A stretch of 64,000 nucleotides of DNA, taken from the NCBI RefSeq assembly GCF_025562455.1, contig NZ_JAHPRO010000009.1, positions 1 through 64,000 of the forward strand, written 5' to 3'. The DNA is from Acinetobacter sp. WU_MDCI_Axc73. Lineage in GTDB: Bacteria > Pseudomonadota > Gammaproteobacteria > Pseudomonadales > Moraxellaceae. The notes beneath the pieces are model-generated. The model was not told the DNA's origin, made no database searches, and saw nothing but the letters and a program-made list of their open reading frames with translations. Made by a program: the position numbers and the translations under genes. Shown here piece by piece: positions 29,495-39,112 of the stretch; the stretch's first letter is position 1, and each line of letters begins with the position of its first letter.

Positions 29495-29524
29495 AAAAAA
29501 GAGTGCAATGATGCACTCTTTTTT
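29495..29524 (-). terminator. Terminator after rpoZ
   Basis: AAAAAAGAGTGCA pairs with TGCACTCTTTTTT around an ATGA loop, 13 bases after the rpoZ stop. It separates gmk-rpoZ from spoT, which are joined in one operon in E. coli. Confidence 0.9.
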
Positions 29525-29536
29525 ATATTAAAACAC

Positions 29537-29818
29537 TTATTGGAAAGAAAAACCTTCCAAATTTAAGCTGTTTGCAGACAAAGCTAAATCAAGGCTAGAC
29601 GTTTGATAGTCCTGATCGCGTTGTTTTAAAATATCTTTAGTGACATGACCAGTTGCAATTTCACGTAATGCAACGACAGTCGGTTTATCGTTGTCCCATT
29701 CTACTGTAGGTTCAATGCCTTGACGGGCAAGCTGACGCGCGCGTTTGCTTGCCACTAGTACAAGCTCAAAGCGGTTGTCTACATGGTCTAAACAATCTTC
29801 AACGGTTACGCGTGCCAT
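29537..29818 (-). CDS. rpoZ: DNA-directed RNA polymerase subunit omega
   Basis: A protein of 93 residues. [30 protein letters not shown] is the conserved omega core, followed by the [17 protein letters not shown] stretch. Omega helps assemble beta' and forms one of the ppGpp-binding sites, so it is linked to SpoT next door. The ATG at 29818 gives the canonical N-terminus; an in-frame start 12 codons upstream would add a non-conserved tail. It lies 67 bases after gmk in the same direction. Confidence 0.96.
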   Translation of the reverse strand: MARVTVEDCLDHVDNRFELVLVASKRARQLARQGIEPTVEWDNDKPTVVALREIATGHVTKDILKQRDQDYQTSSLDLALSANSLNLEGFSFQ

Positions 29819-29885
29819 ATAAGTTCTCGGGTGATGAATACAACTAGACTGCAAAGTATAAAATGTATTGAGCGCAGACTCAAGC

Positions 29886-30509
29886 CTATTCGCTATTTGG
29901 AGTAATAAGTTGTTCGATCAGACGCTGATGACGATAGACCTGTTGGGCAAGTGTCAAACGGTTCGCGGTAATAATCGACTCTAAATCATGTAAGGCTTTA
30001 TTAAAGTCATCATTGATAATGACATAATCAAAATTGACATATTGTTGCATATCTTCAACGGCACAGCTTAAACGATGCTCAATGACTTCAACTGAATCTG
30101 TGCCACGGTTCGATAAACGTTGACGTAGGTCAAATTGACTTGGGGGAAGAATAAAAATTTGTCGGGAATCAGGAAAAATTCGACGAACTTGTTGTGCACC
30201 CTGCCAGTCAATTTCAAGTAAAACATCATGGCCTTTGGCAAGTTGTTGTTCTACTGTGGCTTGCGAAGTACCATAATAGTTACCAAAAACCTCAGCATAT
30301 TCAATGAAACCATTCTGTTCGACATGGCTTAGAAAAGCATCTTTTGTGGTAAAATGATAATGTACGCCGTCGAGTTCGCCCGATCGCTGTCCACGAGTGG
30401 TATGTGAAACAGATACGTGTAAATTGGTTACACGTTCCAGTAGGGCTTTGACTAAAGATGTTTTGCCTGTTCCTGAAGCAGCAGAAACGACAAACAATAA
30501 ACCCGACAT
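29886..30509 (-). CDS. gmk: Guanylate kinase
   Basis: A protein of 207 residues, normal length. The P-loop [14 protein letters not shown] is near the N-terminus, followed by the GMP-binding region [21 protein letters not shown] and the [12 protein letters not shown]alker B-like segment. It phosphorylates GMP to GDP. The gmk-rpoZ pair is conserved in gammaproteobacteria. The gene is divergent from ispH, with 143 bases between the two starts. Confidence 0.97.
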   Translation of the reverse strand: MSGLLFVVSAASGTGKTSLVKALLERVTNLHVSVSHTTRGQRSGELDGVHYHFTTKDAFLSHVEQNGFIEYAEVFGNYYGTSQATVEQQLAKGHDVLLEIDWQGAQQVRRIFPDSRQIFILPPSQFDLRQRLSNRGTDSVEVIEHRLSCAVEDMQQYVNFDYVIINDDFNKALHDLESIITANRLTLAQQVYRHQRLIEQLITPNSE

Positions 30510-30652
30510 GATATTTTTCCTGATATGATAAAATATCTTCGCTATTGTAGTGTACCGAAGGCTTAAACTAAAGAGTTGTAGCGAAAGTTTAGGCGCTTAT
30601 CTTTCTTGAAAATTTAAAATATTATCTCTTTTATTCATCTGTTGAGGATCAT

Positions 30653-31603
30653 ATGCAAATCGTATTGGCAAATCCACGAGGTTTTTGTGCTGGTGTAGAC
30701 CGTGCGATTGCGATCGTCAATCGTGCTTTGGAATGTTTTAGCCCTCCCATTTATGTGCGTCATGAAGTCGTTCACAATAAATTTGTGGTAGATGATCTAC
30801 GTCAGCGTGGTGCAATTTTTGTCGATGAGCTGGATCAGGTACCAGATGACTCTATTGTGATTTTTAGTGCGCATGGCGTTTCTAAAGCAGTTCAGCTTGA
30901 AGCCGAGCAGCGGGGCTTAAAAGTCTTTGATGCCACCTGTCCTTTGGTCACTAAAGTTCATATTGAAGTCACCAGATATGCTCGTGAAGGTACAGAAGCG
31001 ATTTTGATTGGTCATGAAGGTCACCCTGAAGTTGAAGGAACGATGGGGCAATACGACAAAAAAAGCGGTGGTGATATCTATCTGGTTGAGGATGAACAGG
31101 ATGTTGCTGAACTAGAAGTCAGATATCCTGAAAAGTTAGCCTTTGTGACTCAAACAACATTATCTATTGATGATACGGCGAAAGTTATTGATGCTTTACG
31201 TTCACGTTTTCCTCATATTCAGGGGCCACGTAAAGATGACATTTGTTACGCGACGCAAAATCGTCAGGATGCGGTGCGCGATTTAGCTGCACAGTGTGAT
31301 GTTGTACTTGTGGTCGGTTCTCCAAATTCGTCTAATTCCAATCGACTTCGTGAACTGGCGGAGCGTATGGGGAAATCGGCATATTTAGTGGATAATGCTG
31401 ATCAGCTTGAACAGGCTTGGTTTAAACCTCAGGATAAGATTGGGGTAACTGCGGGCGCGTCTGCTCCTGAAATTTTAATTAAACAAGTGATCCAGCGTTT
31501 ACAGGATTGGGGTGCCGAAGCACCGAAAGAGTTAGATGGACGTGAAGAGAATATTACTTTTAGTTTACCTAAAGAGCTGAGAATACAGGTGGTTCAGGCC
31601 TAG
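30653..31603 (+). CDS. ispH: 4-hydroxy-3-methylbut-2-enyl diphosphate reductase
   Basis: A protein of 316 residues (IspH/LytB). It catalyses the last step of the MEP pathway, giving IPP and DMAPP. The three Cys ligands of the [4Fe-4S] cluster are visible: C12 in [12 protein letters not shown], one in [11 protein letters not shown] (about 97) and one in ICYATQNRQ (about 199). The proton-donor Glu lies in [14 protein letters not shown]. It has its own terminator, so it is not part of the pilus cluster that follows. Confidence 0.97.
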   Translation: MQIVLANPRGFCAGVDRAIAIVNRALECFSPPIYVRHEVVHNKFVVDDLRQRGAIFVDELDQVPDDSIVIFSAHGVSKAVQLEAEQRGLKVFDATCPLVTKVHIEVTRYAREGTEAILIGHEGHPEVEGTMGQYDKKSGGDIYLVEDEQDVAELEVRYPEKLAFVTQTTLSIDDTAKVIDALRSRFPHIQGPRKDDICYATQNRQDAVRDLAAQCDVVLVVGSPNSSNSNRLRELAERMGKSAYLVDNADQLEQAWFKPQDKIGVTAGASAPEILIKQVIQRLQDWGAEAPKELDGREENITFSLPKELRIQVVQA

Positions 31604-31622
31604 TTCTAAGCAAAAAGGATTT

Positions 31623-31657
31623 AAAAAAACGGATGAGTGCTACTCATCCGTTTTTTT
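31623..31657 (+). terminator. Terminator after ispH
   Basis: ACGGATGAGT-GCT-ACTCATCCGT flanked by A7 and T7 runs. A strong intrinsic terminator that separates ispH from the pilus genes. Confidence 0.93.
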
Positions 31658-31748
31658 ATGCCCTTAATCTTGATTGTATTGGTTCTGTAAAAATATCAGC
31701 TAATCTAAAATGATAAAGAAGGCGGTCATAATAAATTAGGGGTAGATA

Positions 31749-32282
31749 ATGCGTAGGGGTTTAGGATTTACGCTCATTGAGTTAATGGTCACTATTGCTG
31801 TGTTGGCAGTGATAGCGATGATGGCTGCGCCTTCTTTTACAAATCTAAGAGATAAACAGTTGTTGGATTCTACAACTAAAGAATTGGAAGGCTTACTAAT
31901 CCAAGCTCGTTCTGATGCAATACTGCGTAGACATAAAGTTGTAGTAAACCTTGGAGAGAGTGGTGTTGCTACACCAACAAATTTGTATTGGACGACTCTG
32001 AATAGTGAGGCAATAAACTTCATAAAATTTACATGTGAAAATAAGGTGTTTAATGGTCAACCTATGATGGGAACTAATAAGTTGGAATTTGGATTAGATG
32101 GAAGAACACAGTTAGTAAGAACTTATATAAATAATAGTAATAACTCTGTCAGTGAAAATTTATCTACCGATACTATAGAAATTAAGCTCATTCAAAATAA
32201 CACAAATAGCTATATTGAAATCTCTCCGTTTGGCAAAGTCAGTGTTAACAAGGAATCAAAACAGGGCGAGGAATGTGAATGA
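31749..32282 (+). CDS. fimT: Minor pseudopilin FimT/GspH type
   Basis: A protein of 177 residues. The prepilin leader MRRGLG is followed by FTLIELMVTIAVLAVIAMMAAPS, the type IV prepilin signature (cleavage before F, Glu at +5). The rest fits GspH/FimT proteins with an ADARS-like segment LLIQARSDAILRRHKVVV. It should be a minor pilin of the priming complex; FimT-like proteins also bind DNA during uptake in related bacteria. AGGGGT precedes the start. It is the first gene of the cluster and overlaps pilV by 4 bases (ATGA). Confidence 0.87.
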   Translation: MRRGLGFTLIELMVTIAVLAVIAMMAAPSFTNLRDKQLLDSTTKELEGLLIQARSDAILRRHKVVVNLGESGVATPTNLYWTTLNSEAINFIKFTCENKVFNGQPMMGTNKLEFGLDGRTQLVRTYINNSNNSVSENLSTDTIEIKLIQNNTNSYIEISPFGKVSVNKESKQGEECE

Positions 32283-32851
32283 TACTAAATACATTTAACC
32301 AACGTGGTGTTGGGCTCGTTGAGGTCTTAGTTGCACTTTTGCTTTTATCAATTGGTGTATTAGGTTTTGCTGTTCTACAAATTCGAGCTTTGGATGCATC
32401 TATAGAAGCTTCAAAAAGAATACAGGCAACTACAATTGCAAGAGATATTGCAGAGCGCATACGAGCGAATCAACAGGGATTAACAAAAGATATTGAAACT
32501 GAGGATAAGGATGGAAAAAAAGCATTATACAAAGCTTATGTTCAGGCTTTTTCGGGGAAAGACAGTATAAGTTCATATACATATCAGAAATGTTTTAATT
32601 CATCTGCTGGTTGTAGTAGTGAAATATTTGCACAAGAAGATGCCAAACAGGTTTTATACAAAGCTTATCAAATGGGAATGAAAGTTGGGTTAAGTGAGTG
32701 TAATAGTAGTACAGCACTACAGCGAACTCGCTATTGTATTTATATCGCATGGGATGAAACCAATCCCAAAGATGGAAGTGATTCTAAAGATTGTACTAAC
32801 GATGGCAGTTATCGCTTTGACTCCAAATGCATTTTAATGGAGATCTATTAG
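32279..32851 (+). CDS. pilV: Type IV pilus minor pilin PilV
   Basis: A protein of 190 residues. The leader MILNTFNQRG precedes VGLVEVLVALLLLSIGVLGFAVLQI, the form typical of PilV (Val instead of Phe at +1, Glu retained). The segment ARDIAERIRANQQG is a PilV-family hallmark. Two Cys pairs near the C-terminus may form disulphides. It acts with PilW, PilX and PilY1 at the pilus tip. Its start overlaps the fimT stop, and pilW begins one base after its stop. Confidence 0.88.
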   Translation: MILNTFNQRGVGLVEVLVALLLLSIGVLGFAVLQIRALDASIEASKRIQATTIARDIAERIRANQQGLTKDIETEDKDGKKALYKAYVQAFSGKDSISSYTYQKCFNSSAGCSSEIFAQEDAKQVLYKAYQMGMKVGLSECNSSTALQRTRYCIYIAWDETNPKDGSDSKDCTNDGSYRFDSKCILMEIY

Positions 32852-32852
32852 A

Positions 32853-33839
32853 ATGAAAAAACATCTTGGTATGACTTTAATTGAGCTTATGGTTGCTCTT
32901 GTTATTGGTTTAATAATTGTTGCTGCAGGCTTGCAGTTGTTTGTTTCAGGTTCAATAAATTACAACCTTCAAAAGACTCTGGCAGAACTGCAAGATAATG
33001 GAAATTTTGGATTGGGTTACATTGTAAAAGATATACGTATCGCTAATTTAGATGCCAATCTGGCTATTATTAATGATCGCAATTTATATAGCGGTGTGGT
33101 TCTGACAAATTTTAAAAGCTATTCCTCGCTTAGTGCCACGCAAAAAGAAACAGAAAATGCCAATCTTCCATTTAACTTAACAGATAATACTAGTGCATCT
33201 CTAAAATTGCTAACTCATGGAGATGGGCAGGCAGATTGGAGTGGTTTAAGTAATAGTAATGAATATAAAAGTGATCAACTGGTTATTCAATATAAAGCGG
33301 TAGTTGCTGGAAGTATGGACTGCGAAGGCAATGGTATAACTCAATCAGAGATCGATAAGGGAGTTTTTATTGTTCAACGCTATTTTTTGAGAAAAGATGG
33401 TGATGATCTGGCATTGGCTTGCGATGCAGGTCGTTATGAGACCCTTTTGCCAACCGATAATCTACCAGAAAAAATTAATGGTTATGGTGGTAATGGTGCC
33501 GTGATTATAAGACGTGTGGATCATTTTCATGTTTTGTTGGGGATTAAAGATAATATAAAAGATGAGTTTAAGTATGTGTCGATTAAACAATATATGGGTG
33601 ACTCAAATAATTTAATTGTGAGTAGTGATCCTCGGCCTCGGATTATGTCAATTCAATTTGGTTTGTTGATGAGGGGGGTGGAAGCTATACCGAACAACAC
33701 AGATATACCAAATACATTTCAGATATTAGATCAGAAAATCACTCTTAAAGATGATGCTAAAAACAAAAAATATGTGAGAGAGGTAGTAACACAAACAGTT
33801 GCGTTACGTAATGGTTATGGTCTGATGGAGAGCTTGTAA
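32853..33839 (+). CDS. pilW: Type IV pilus minor pilin PilW
   Basis: A protein of 328 residues, the largest minor pilin here. The leader MKKHLG is followed by MTLIELMVALVIGLIIVAAG, and the pattern ALVIGLIIVAAGLQLFVSG-----LQ fits PilW. The remainder is a long globular pilin domain. The stop codon overlaps the pilX start by one base (TAATG), so translation is coupled. It contains a G6 run at 33673-33678. Confidence 0.87.
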   Translation: MKKHLGMTLIELMVALVIGLIIVAAGLQLFVSGSINYNLQKTLAELQDNGNFGLGYIVKDIRIANLDANLAIINDRNLYSGVVLTNFKSYSSLSATQKETENANLPFNLTDNTSASLKLLTHGDGQADWSGLSNSNEYKSDQLVIQYKAVVAGSMDCEGNGITQSEIDKGVFIVQRYFLRKDGDDLALACDAGRYETLLPTDNLPEKINGYGGNGAVIIRRVDHFHVLLGIKDNIKDEFKYVSIKQYMGDSNNLIVSSDPRPRIMSIQFGLLMRGVEAIPNNTDIPNTFQILDQKITLKDDAKNKKYVREVVTQTVALRNGYGLMESL

Positions 33840-34642
33840 TGAAAAACACTTATCAGCATGGGGCCACCCTTATTACTGTACTTTTTGTATTGCTTCTTAT
33901 GATTATTATAGGAACATTTGCAGTGAAACAAAGTCTTTTAGGGTTAAATATTGCAACAAATAGTCAGGCAAGAACCCTAACACAACAAACTGCTGATGCT
34001 GTTTTTTTTGCGTTGGAGCAAGATAATGGTAATAGCACCATTTTACAAAAAAATCTCAGTTCATTAGGAATGCTGGGCATGGTTAAATCTGATAATTTTT
34101 TAAATAAAGAATTGGTGTTTTGTTATCGACCTAAAACGCAGAAAGAAATCTTTAATTTACAAAACGCAAGTATAGTTTCGTGGAATGAAACGACTGATTC
34201 GAATGATTCTACAAAAAAGATCGTGAGTATTAATAATACAGAACTGGGTACAGCTGGTTTTTGTAAATATACTGCAAATGATTTTAGTAGTGGTCGTGAT
34301 GTCATGATTACTCAAATCGCTGTAAAGAAAAGCAGCATTAATACAGATGTACCCTTTAAGTTTTATCCCATTGGAACAGATACAAATACTGTTCAATTGG
34401 ATGGTGTGCAGCCTGTACGGGTTGTTGTAACGACTATTCTACCTGGAGCTGCTTTTGGTGGGGGAACATGGAGTTCGCTATCAAGCCAAATTAATAGTTG
34501 TTTTAGTGATTATACGAATGAAAAGTCAAGTCAATATCCAAATGCTAAAACCGTTGTGGATTGTTTTGCAGATTTAGGCATTCCTTATAGCCAACAAGTA
34601 ATGGATTATGCGGTCGTAAGTTATGCCACGCAAGGAAGTTAA
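33839..34642 (+). CDS. pilX: Type IV pilus minor pilin PilX (ComB-like)
   Basis: A protein of 267 residues. The start MKNTYQHGATLITVLFVLLLMIIIGTFAVKQSLLG is typical of PilX: the leader Gly is present but the usual Glu at +5 is replaced by Thr/Val, as in PilX/GspK-type proteins that sit at the tip. In A. baylyi, comB at the matching place is needed for natural transformation. It is followed after 14 bases by pilY1 with the ribosome-binding site AAAGGGGAG. Confidence 0.8.
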   Translation: MKNTYQHGATLITVLFVLLLMIIIGTFAVKQSLLGLNIATNSQARTLTQQTADAVFFALEQDNGNSTILQKNLSSLGMLGMVKSDNFLNKELVFCYRPKTQKEIFNLQNASIVSWNETTDSNDSTKKIVSINNTELGTAGFCKYTANDFSSGRDVMITQIAVKKSSINTDVPFKFYPIGTDTNTVQLDGVQPVRVVVTTILPGAAFGGGTWSSLSSQINSCFSDYTNEKSSQYPNAKTVVDCFADLGIPYSQQVMDYAVVSYATQGS

Positions 34643-34656
34643 AGGGGAGCAATATT

Positions 34657-37600
34657 ATGAAAATATTATTTAAAAAAATAGGTGTTGTTCTTCAAGCAAT
34701 AATGATGACGACCTTGATTTGTTTTTCTTTGCCTGTGTCTGCAAGTGATATAGAAATCTATAAAGCACCTCAATCAAGCCAGACAACGTTGATGTTTATG
34801 CTTGATACTTCTGGAAGTATGAGAGCAGATTTAAATGATTATAAGGAAAACCGTCTACAGAACTTAAAAAAAGGTATGATAACTTTGTTACAGGGAGACG
34901 CTTCGCAAGGAATTGCACCACTGGACGATAAATTAGTGGTTGGATTGTCAAGTTTTAATAAAAGTACAGGTCGAATCAAACTCGAAGCTAGACCTTTAGG
35001 GGAGCCCGTTGCACTAGACGGAAATAGGGCCGTTTTCCGTACAGTTATAAGTTATGAACAAAATGTAACACGTAATAAAACAACCACAACTACAACCACG
35101 ACTACTCAACAACGGTCACAAACATCCAATAGTACTTGTAATGGTTGGTTTATTGTTTGCTGGGGGGGGTATGTTTCTACAGGAAATTATAAACCATCTG
35201 ATGCATCAACAGGTTGGATCGATAGCGGTTCTTGGTCAATACCGCCGAGTGATTCTTTCAGTGGATGGACTAACTCAGGTTCACCAACACAGACTGGAAG
35301 TGTAATTGCTCAGGAGTGTGTGGATTGGAATAATGATGCGACGTATAGTTGTAAAACATGGGTTGCAAGTACCAAACAGCCTTCAGATTTTCCTGGTACG
35401 ACAACCACTAGTGAAAGTACGACTCCTGTATTTGGTACAATTTCAAATGGTACAGCCTCTTCTGGCACGCCAAGTCAAGGAACATGGGGGCCACCTAATT
35501 CTGGTGCTGAAAATTGTAATTCAACAAATTGTACTCGTACACAAACACGTACTAAAACGGATAGTACAAGTATTATCACGCCTCAGAGTACAACACAGTC
35601 CTATACGACAACTACTGTGTATGGTGGCGTTGCTTTTGAAACCCATCGTAAAAAAATGCTTCGTGAAGTCGATCGTTTAGTTCCTGATGATAGTACACCG
35701 ACTGGTTATGCGTATGCTGAAGTTGCTGCCTATTTAATGGGACAGACAACCAAGGATACAACAGGCAGTGGTTTTTATGAGTCATCTACTGGAGCGATTC
35801 GAGATGATAATAACTATAAGAAGCCCACTCAAATTGACAGTACTAAACAGTGTAATACTCAAGGGATATACTTTTTGACAGATGGTCAACCTCAGTATTA
35901 CTACAATCCACAAAGAACTACATTAGAAAGTTTTATGAAAAAGGCTTTGGGAGCTAAAGGAAGTAACTTTTCTTGCTCGAATAGTAGTTCATTAGGTAAA
36001 CGAGGCGGAGCTTATTCGACTAATGGAACGATGTCTTATCCAAATGGTTGGGATTGTATCGGAGCTTTTACCCAAGCATTAATTAACCCGAATTTAAATC
36101 CCTCTGGAACAGAAATATGGACAGCAGTAGTGGGTTTTGGTTCTGACTTCAGTGCGGGTAATGGTAATGATGTTAAAGATGCCCAAGATTGGGGAACTTT
36201 GGGGAAAGGAGGGTGGTATTCGGGGAATGATGACAAAGCCGTAGTGAATAGTGTAAATGCATTTGTAAAAAAATTAGGCAAATATATACCTCCAGTGACT
36301 ACGGGTTCTGTGACGATTCCCGTTGATGCTCTAGATACACAAAATATTCAACCTTGGGGCTATTTTCCACAATTTGATCCCAAACCAGATGCCATTGGAA
36401 ATTCTGGTGTTATCACTTGGCTTGGAAATCTAAAAAAATATCAAGTTGCAAGCGGTATTTTAAAAGATAGAGATTCCAATACGATTACCAATGCAAATGG
36501 ACTTCTAAAAGATGATATTAATGATTATTGGGCTGATACATCTATTAAAAAATGGATTGAAAAAGAAGAAAATGGTGTAAAAACGAGTAAAGAGGTGAAG
36601 GTTGGTGGTGCCTTGAGTCGTATGTTATTGGGCTATAACACTGTACAGATGCCAAATGAAAGAAGTGTTTTTACAGATCGCACTATCAAGCAGAATGCGA
36701 CAAACAATACTCAAAATGATATTGGTGCTATTAATTCAGGTAATTTAATAAAATTAGGTCGAAATGACTTTATTTCTTCAAGTTCAAACTTGTATAAACA
36801 AGATCCTAAAAGAGCATATTTACTTTCTTTATTTGGTTATGCTATAGCCAAAGATCTAGCTTACAATATTGAGTTATATCCTAAAGAGGCAACTTATCAA
36901 ACGCAATTAGAACAAGCAATCCAACAGCAACCGAAACGAGATTGGTTAATGGGCGCGGTGATGCACTCAAGACCTATTTTACTTACTCAAGAAGGAACGA
37001 CTACCTATAAAGACAATATACTCACTTACACCAATAGAGATGATTTAGTTTTGTTTGGCTCAACTCAGGGTGTTTTGCATGTGATGCGGGCAGGAAAGGA
37101 CAGTACGGACAATAATGCTGGTAAGGAAGTATTTGCTTTTGTTCCAAACGAGATTATAGAAAATCAGTCTAAAGGTTTTTTATCGCAAGATAATCAATCA
37201 GCAAACTTGCAATATGGCATTGATGGACAATGGACTGCTTATACTGAGTATGTAACGAAATCAACCTCGACACCAAATGCACCAATTGTCACAGTTAAAG
37301 GGGGAAAACAGTGGGTATATGGTGGATTGCGTATGGGGGGGAAAAGCTATTACGCTTTAGATCTCTCAGATATTAGTTCAAGCGGTGGTACCCCAAAATT
37401 AAAATTTCATATCAGCCCCTCAGGGACTTGTTCTGGAAATAACCCTTTGGGTTGTATGGGACAAAGTTGGTCTAAGCCAACAATTGCGTGGGTTAATTGG
37501 CAAGGTAAGCGTAAACTGGTTATGTTCGTTGGTGGAGGATATGATCCAATTTATGAGACTTCAACTGATTACGCACCTTCATCTAGTAGTACGGATCAAG

Positions 37601-38562
37601 GTGCTGGGGTCTATATGTTTGATGCTGATGATGGAACCTTGCTTTGGTGGGCAAGCGCTAACGTAGGTACAGGTAATACGTCAACTAATAGAATGTATGC
37701 TGCTAATATGAACCGTAGTATTGTAAGTAGTATTAAAACAGTTGATAGAAATAGCGATGGCTTAGTAGACCACCTATACTTTGGTGATTTGGGAGGGCAA
37801 GTCTGGCGTGTAGATTTGAGTAACTCTACAAAAGCAGGTGTTAAAGAGAATGGTGTAAATTTCGCTAATCGTGTTGTGCGTATACTCAATATGTCTGGGA
37901 GTAATGCACCTCGCTTTTATGCGACCCCGACATTTACCATACATAATTCAAATAATGGAATATTCGCGGCTATTACGATAGGGTCAGGTAATTTGAGTTA
38001 TCCTATGTCTGCGTCTTCAAATCAAAATGATGCAGTCTATGTACTTTTTGATAAAGATGTTACACGTAGGAATTTGGCAGTACTAAAAGATACTGAGCTA
38101 TACACTAAAGATCTGGCTATTGGGGCTTCAGGGAACACTGTAATCAAAAATACTGATGGTAATACATCTGTAACTATGGCGAATGGTGGTTGGTACTATC
38201 CAGTCGGTACCAAAAAACGAATTTTAAATGATCATATTGCAATTGATAACGACCTATATGTCAGTATATTTGATGCGTCAAAGGATATTGATGATGTGAG
38301 TTGCGCGGGTGGTGTCCGTGGAGAAAGTAATGTTTCACAATTTTGTTTACCTTTTGGGCAGTGTACAAAACTGAATAATCAGGGACAGTATGAAAAAAGT
38401 AATCGTCCAGAAGATATTTTCTTAGGTAAAGGAAATATTGGTATCAGTTTTGGTGGACTTGATAGAAAGCGTGGGCTTGTTCTAAATCTTCCTACAGATA
38501 AACCTTTAAAAACATATACAGGTAAAGCAAAATTCATTTCTCAGCGTTGGTTTGAGAGATAA
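34657..38562 (+). CDS. pilY1: Pilus tip adhesin/assembly protein PilY1 (ComC-like)
   Basis: A protein of 1301 residues. A signal peptide ends near VSAS. A von Willebrand A domain starts with the metal-binding motif DTSGSM (residues 50-55) and is interrupted by a Ser/Thr/Gly/Trp-rich insert (about 139-325). The C-terminal half is the PilY beta-propeller with the calcium loop DRNSDGLVD (residues 1030-1038), close in form to that of Pseudomonas PilY1. It should cap the pilus and regulate extension and retraction; the A. baylyi homologue ComC is needed for DNA uptake. Two long G-runs (35162-35169, G8; 37335-37341, G7) lie in the coding sequence. Confidence 0.92.
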   Translation: MKILFKKIGVVLQAIMMTTLICFSLPVSASDIEIYKAPQSSQTTLMFMLDTSGSMRADLNDYKENRLQNLKKGMITLLQGDASQGIAPLDDKLVVGLSSFNKSTGRIKLEARPLGEPVALDGNRAVFRTVISYEQNVTRNKTTTTTTTTTQQRSQTSNSTCNGWFIVCWGGYVSTGNYKPSDASTGWIDSGSWSIPPSDSFSGWTNSGSPTQTGSVIAQECVDWNNDATYSCKTWVASTKQPSDFPGTTTTSESTTPVFGTISNGTASSGTPSQGTWGPPNSGAENCNSTNCTRTQTRTKTDSTSIITPQSTTQSYTTTTVYGGVAFETHRKKMLREVDRLVPDDSTPTGYAYAEVAAYLMGQTTKDTTGSGFYESSTGAIRDDNNYKKPTQIDSTKQCNTQGIYFLTDGQPQYYYNPQRTTLESFMKKALGAKGSNFSCSNSSSLGKRGGAYSTNGTMSYPNGWDCIGAFTQALINPNLNPSGTEIWTAVVGFGSDFSAGNGNDVKDAQDWGTLGKGGWYSGNDDKAVVNSVNAFVKKLGKYIPPVTTGSVTIPVDALDTQNIQPWGYFPQFDPKPDAIGNSGVITWLGNLKKYQVASGILKDRDSNTITNANGLLKDDINDYWADTSIKKWIEKEENGVKTSKEVKVGGALSRMLLGYNTVQMPNERSVFTDRTIKQNATNNTQNDIGAINSGNLIKLGRNDFISSSSNLYKQDPKRAYLLSLFGYAIAKDLAYNIELYPKEATYQTQLEQAIQQQPKRDWLMGAVMHSRPILLTQEGTTTYKDNILTYTNRDDLVLFGSTQGVLHVMRAGKDSTDNNAGKEVFAFVPNEIIENQSKGFLSQDNQSANLQYGIDGQWTAYTEYVTKSTSTPNAPIVTVKGGKQWVYGGLRMGGKSYYALDLSDISSSGGTPKLKFHISPSGTCSGNNPLGCMGQSWSKPTIAWVNWQGKRKLVMFVGGGYDPIYETSTDYAPSSSSTDQGAGVYMFDADDGTLLWWASANVGTGNTSTNRMYAANMNRSIVSSIKTVDRNSDGLVDHLYFGDLGGQVWRVDLSNSTKAGVKENGVNFANRVVRILNMSGSNAPRFYATPTFTIHNSNNGIFAAITIGSGNLSYPMSASSNQNDAVYVLFDKDVTRRNLAVLKDTELYTKDLAIGASGNTVIKNTDGNTSVTMANGGWYYPVGTKKRILNDHIAIDNDLYVSIFDASKDIDDVSCAGGVRGESNVSQFCLPFGQCTKLNNQGQYEKSNRPEDIFLGKGNIGISFGGLDRKRGLVLNLPTDKPLKTYTGKAKFISQRWFER

Positions 38563-38575
38563 GTGGGGGGAAGAG

Positions 38576-39112
38576 GTGAATTATTATAAAGGATTTACTC
38601 TGATTGAACTTATGGTTGTAGTAGTGATTGTTGCAATTTTTGCAGCAATTGCTATTCCGAGTTACAGAAGTTATGTTCAAAAGAGCACCGCAGCTCAAGT
38701 GCAGCAAGAGATGGAGCGGATAAATATACAATTAGAGCAGTATAAGTCCAGAAATTTTAATTACCGAGGGTTTTCAGTGGTTTCCAGTGGAATGGCTATA
38801 CCTCTTAACACTTCTGGTGCATCAAAAACCTATACATTATATATTCGTGATGCGTCAGATCCATCTTTGGAGTTAACAAATAGTGGGGTATTGGGTCAAG
38901 GATGGATTTTATTTGCTGAAGCGAATTCAAAAATCAATTATGGCAGTACTTGTGCGGACTGTAATTCATTACAAGACAAAAATTATAATTTTCTGATGAC
39001 TAGTAATGGAGTAAAGTGTAAAACAAGAGGAAAATTAATTGCAAGCGAGACATTGACCAAAATAAATTTATCGACAACAACTCCATGTGGAGCAGACAGT
39101 GAAACTTGGTAG
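38576..39112 (+). CDS. Type IV pilin-like protein (PilE/ComE-like)
   Basis: A protein of 179 residues if started at GTG 38576, which gives leader MNYYKG before FTLIELMVVVVIVAIFAAIAIPSYRSYV. A TTG eight codons earlier lies inside pilY1 and would give an unusually long leader. A G-rich stretch before the GTG serves as ribosome-binding site. Cys pairs (CADC, KC...PC) suggest a disulphide-bonded loop. Its place after pilY1 is that of comE of A. baylyi, a competence pilin. It is 13 bases from the pilY1 stop. Confidence 0.82.
   Translation: MNYYKGFTLIELMVVVVIVAIFAAIAIPSYRSYVQKSTAAQVQQEMERINIQLEQYKSRNFNYRGFSVVSSGMAIPLNTSGASKTYTLYIRDASDPSLELTNSGVLGQGWILFAEANSKINYGSTCADCNSLQDKNYNFLMTSNGVKCKTRGKLIASETLTKINLSTTTPCGADSETW

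Noticed and set aside
35306..35680. Alternative plus-strand frame inside pilY1
   Set aside because: It is an out-of-frame product of the low-complexity insert.
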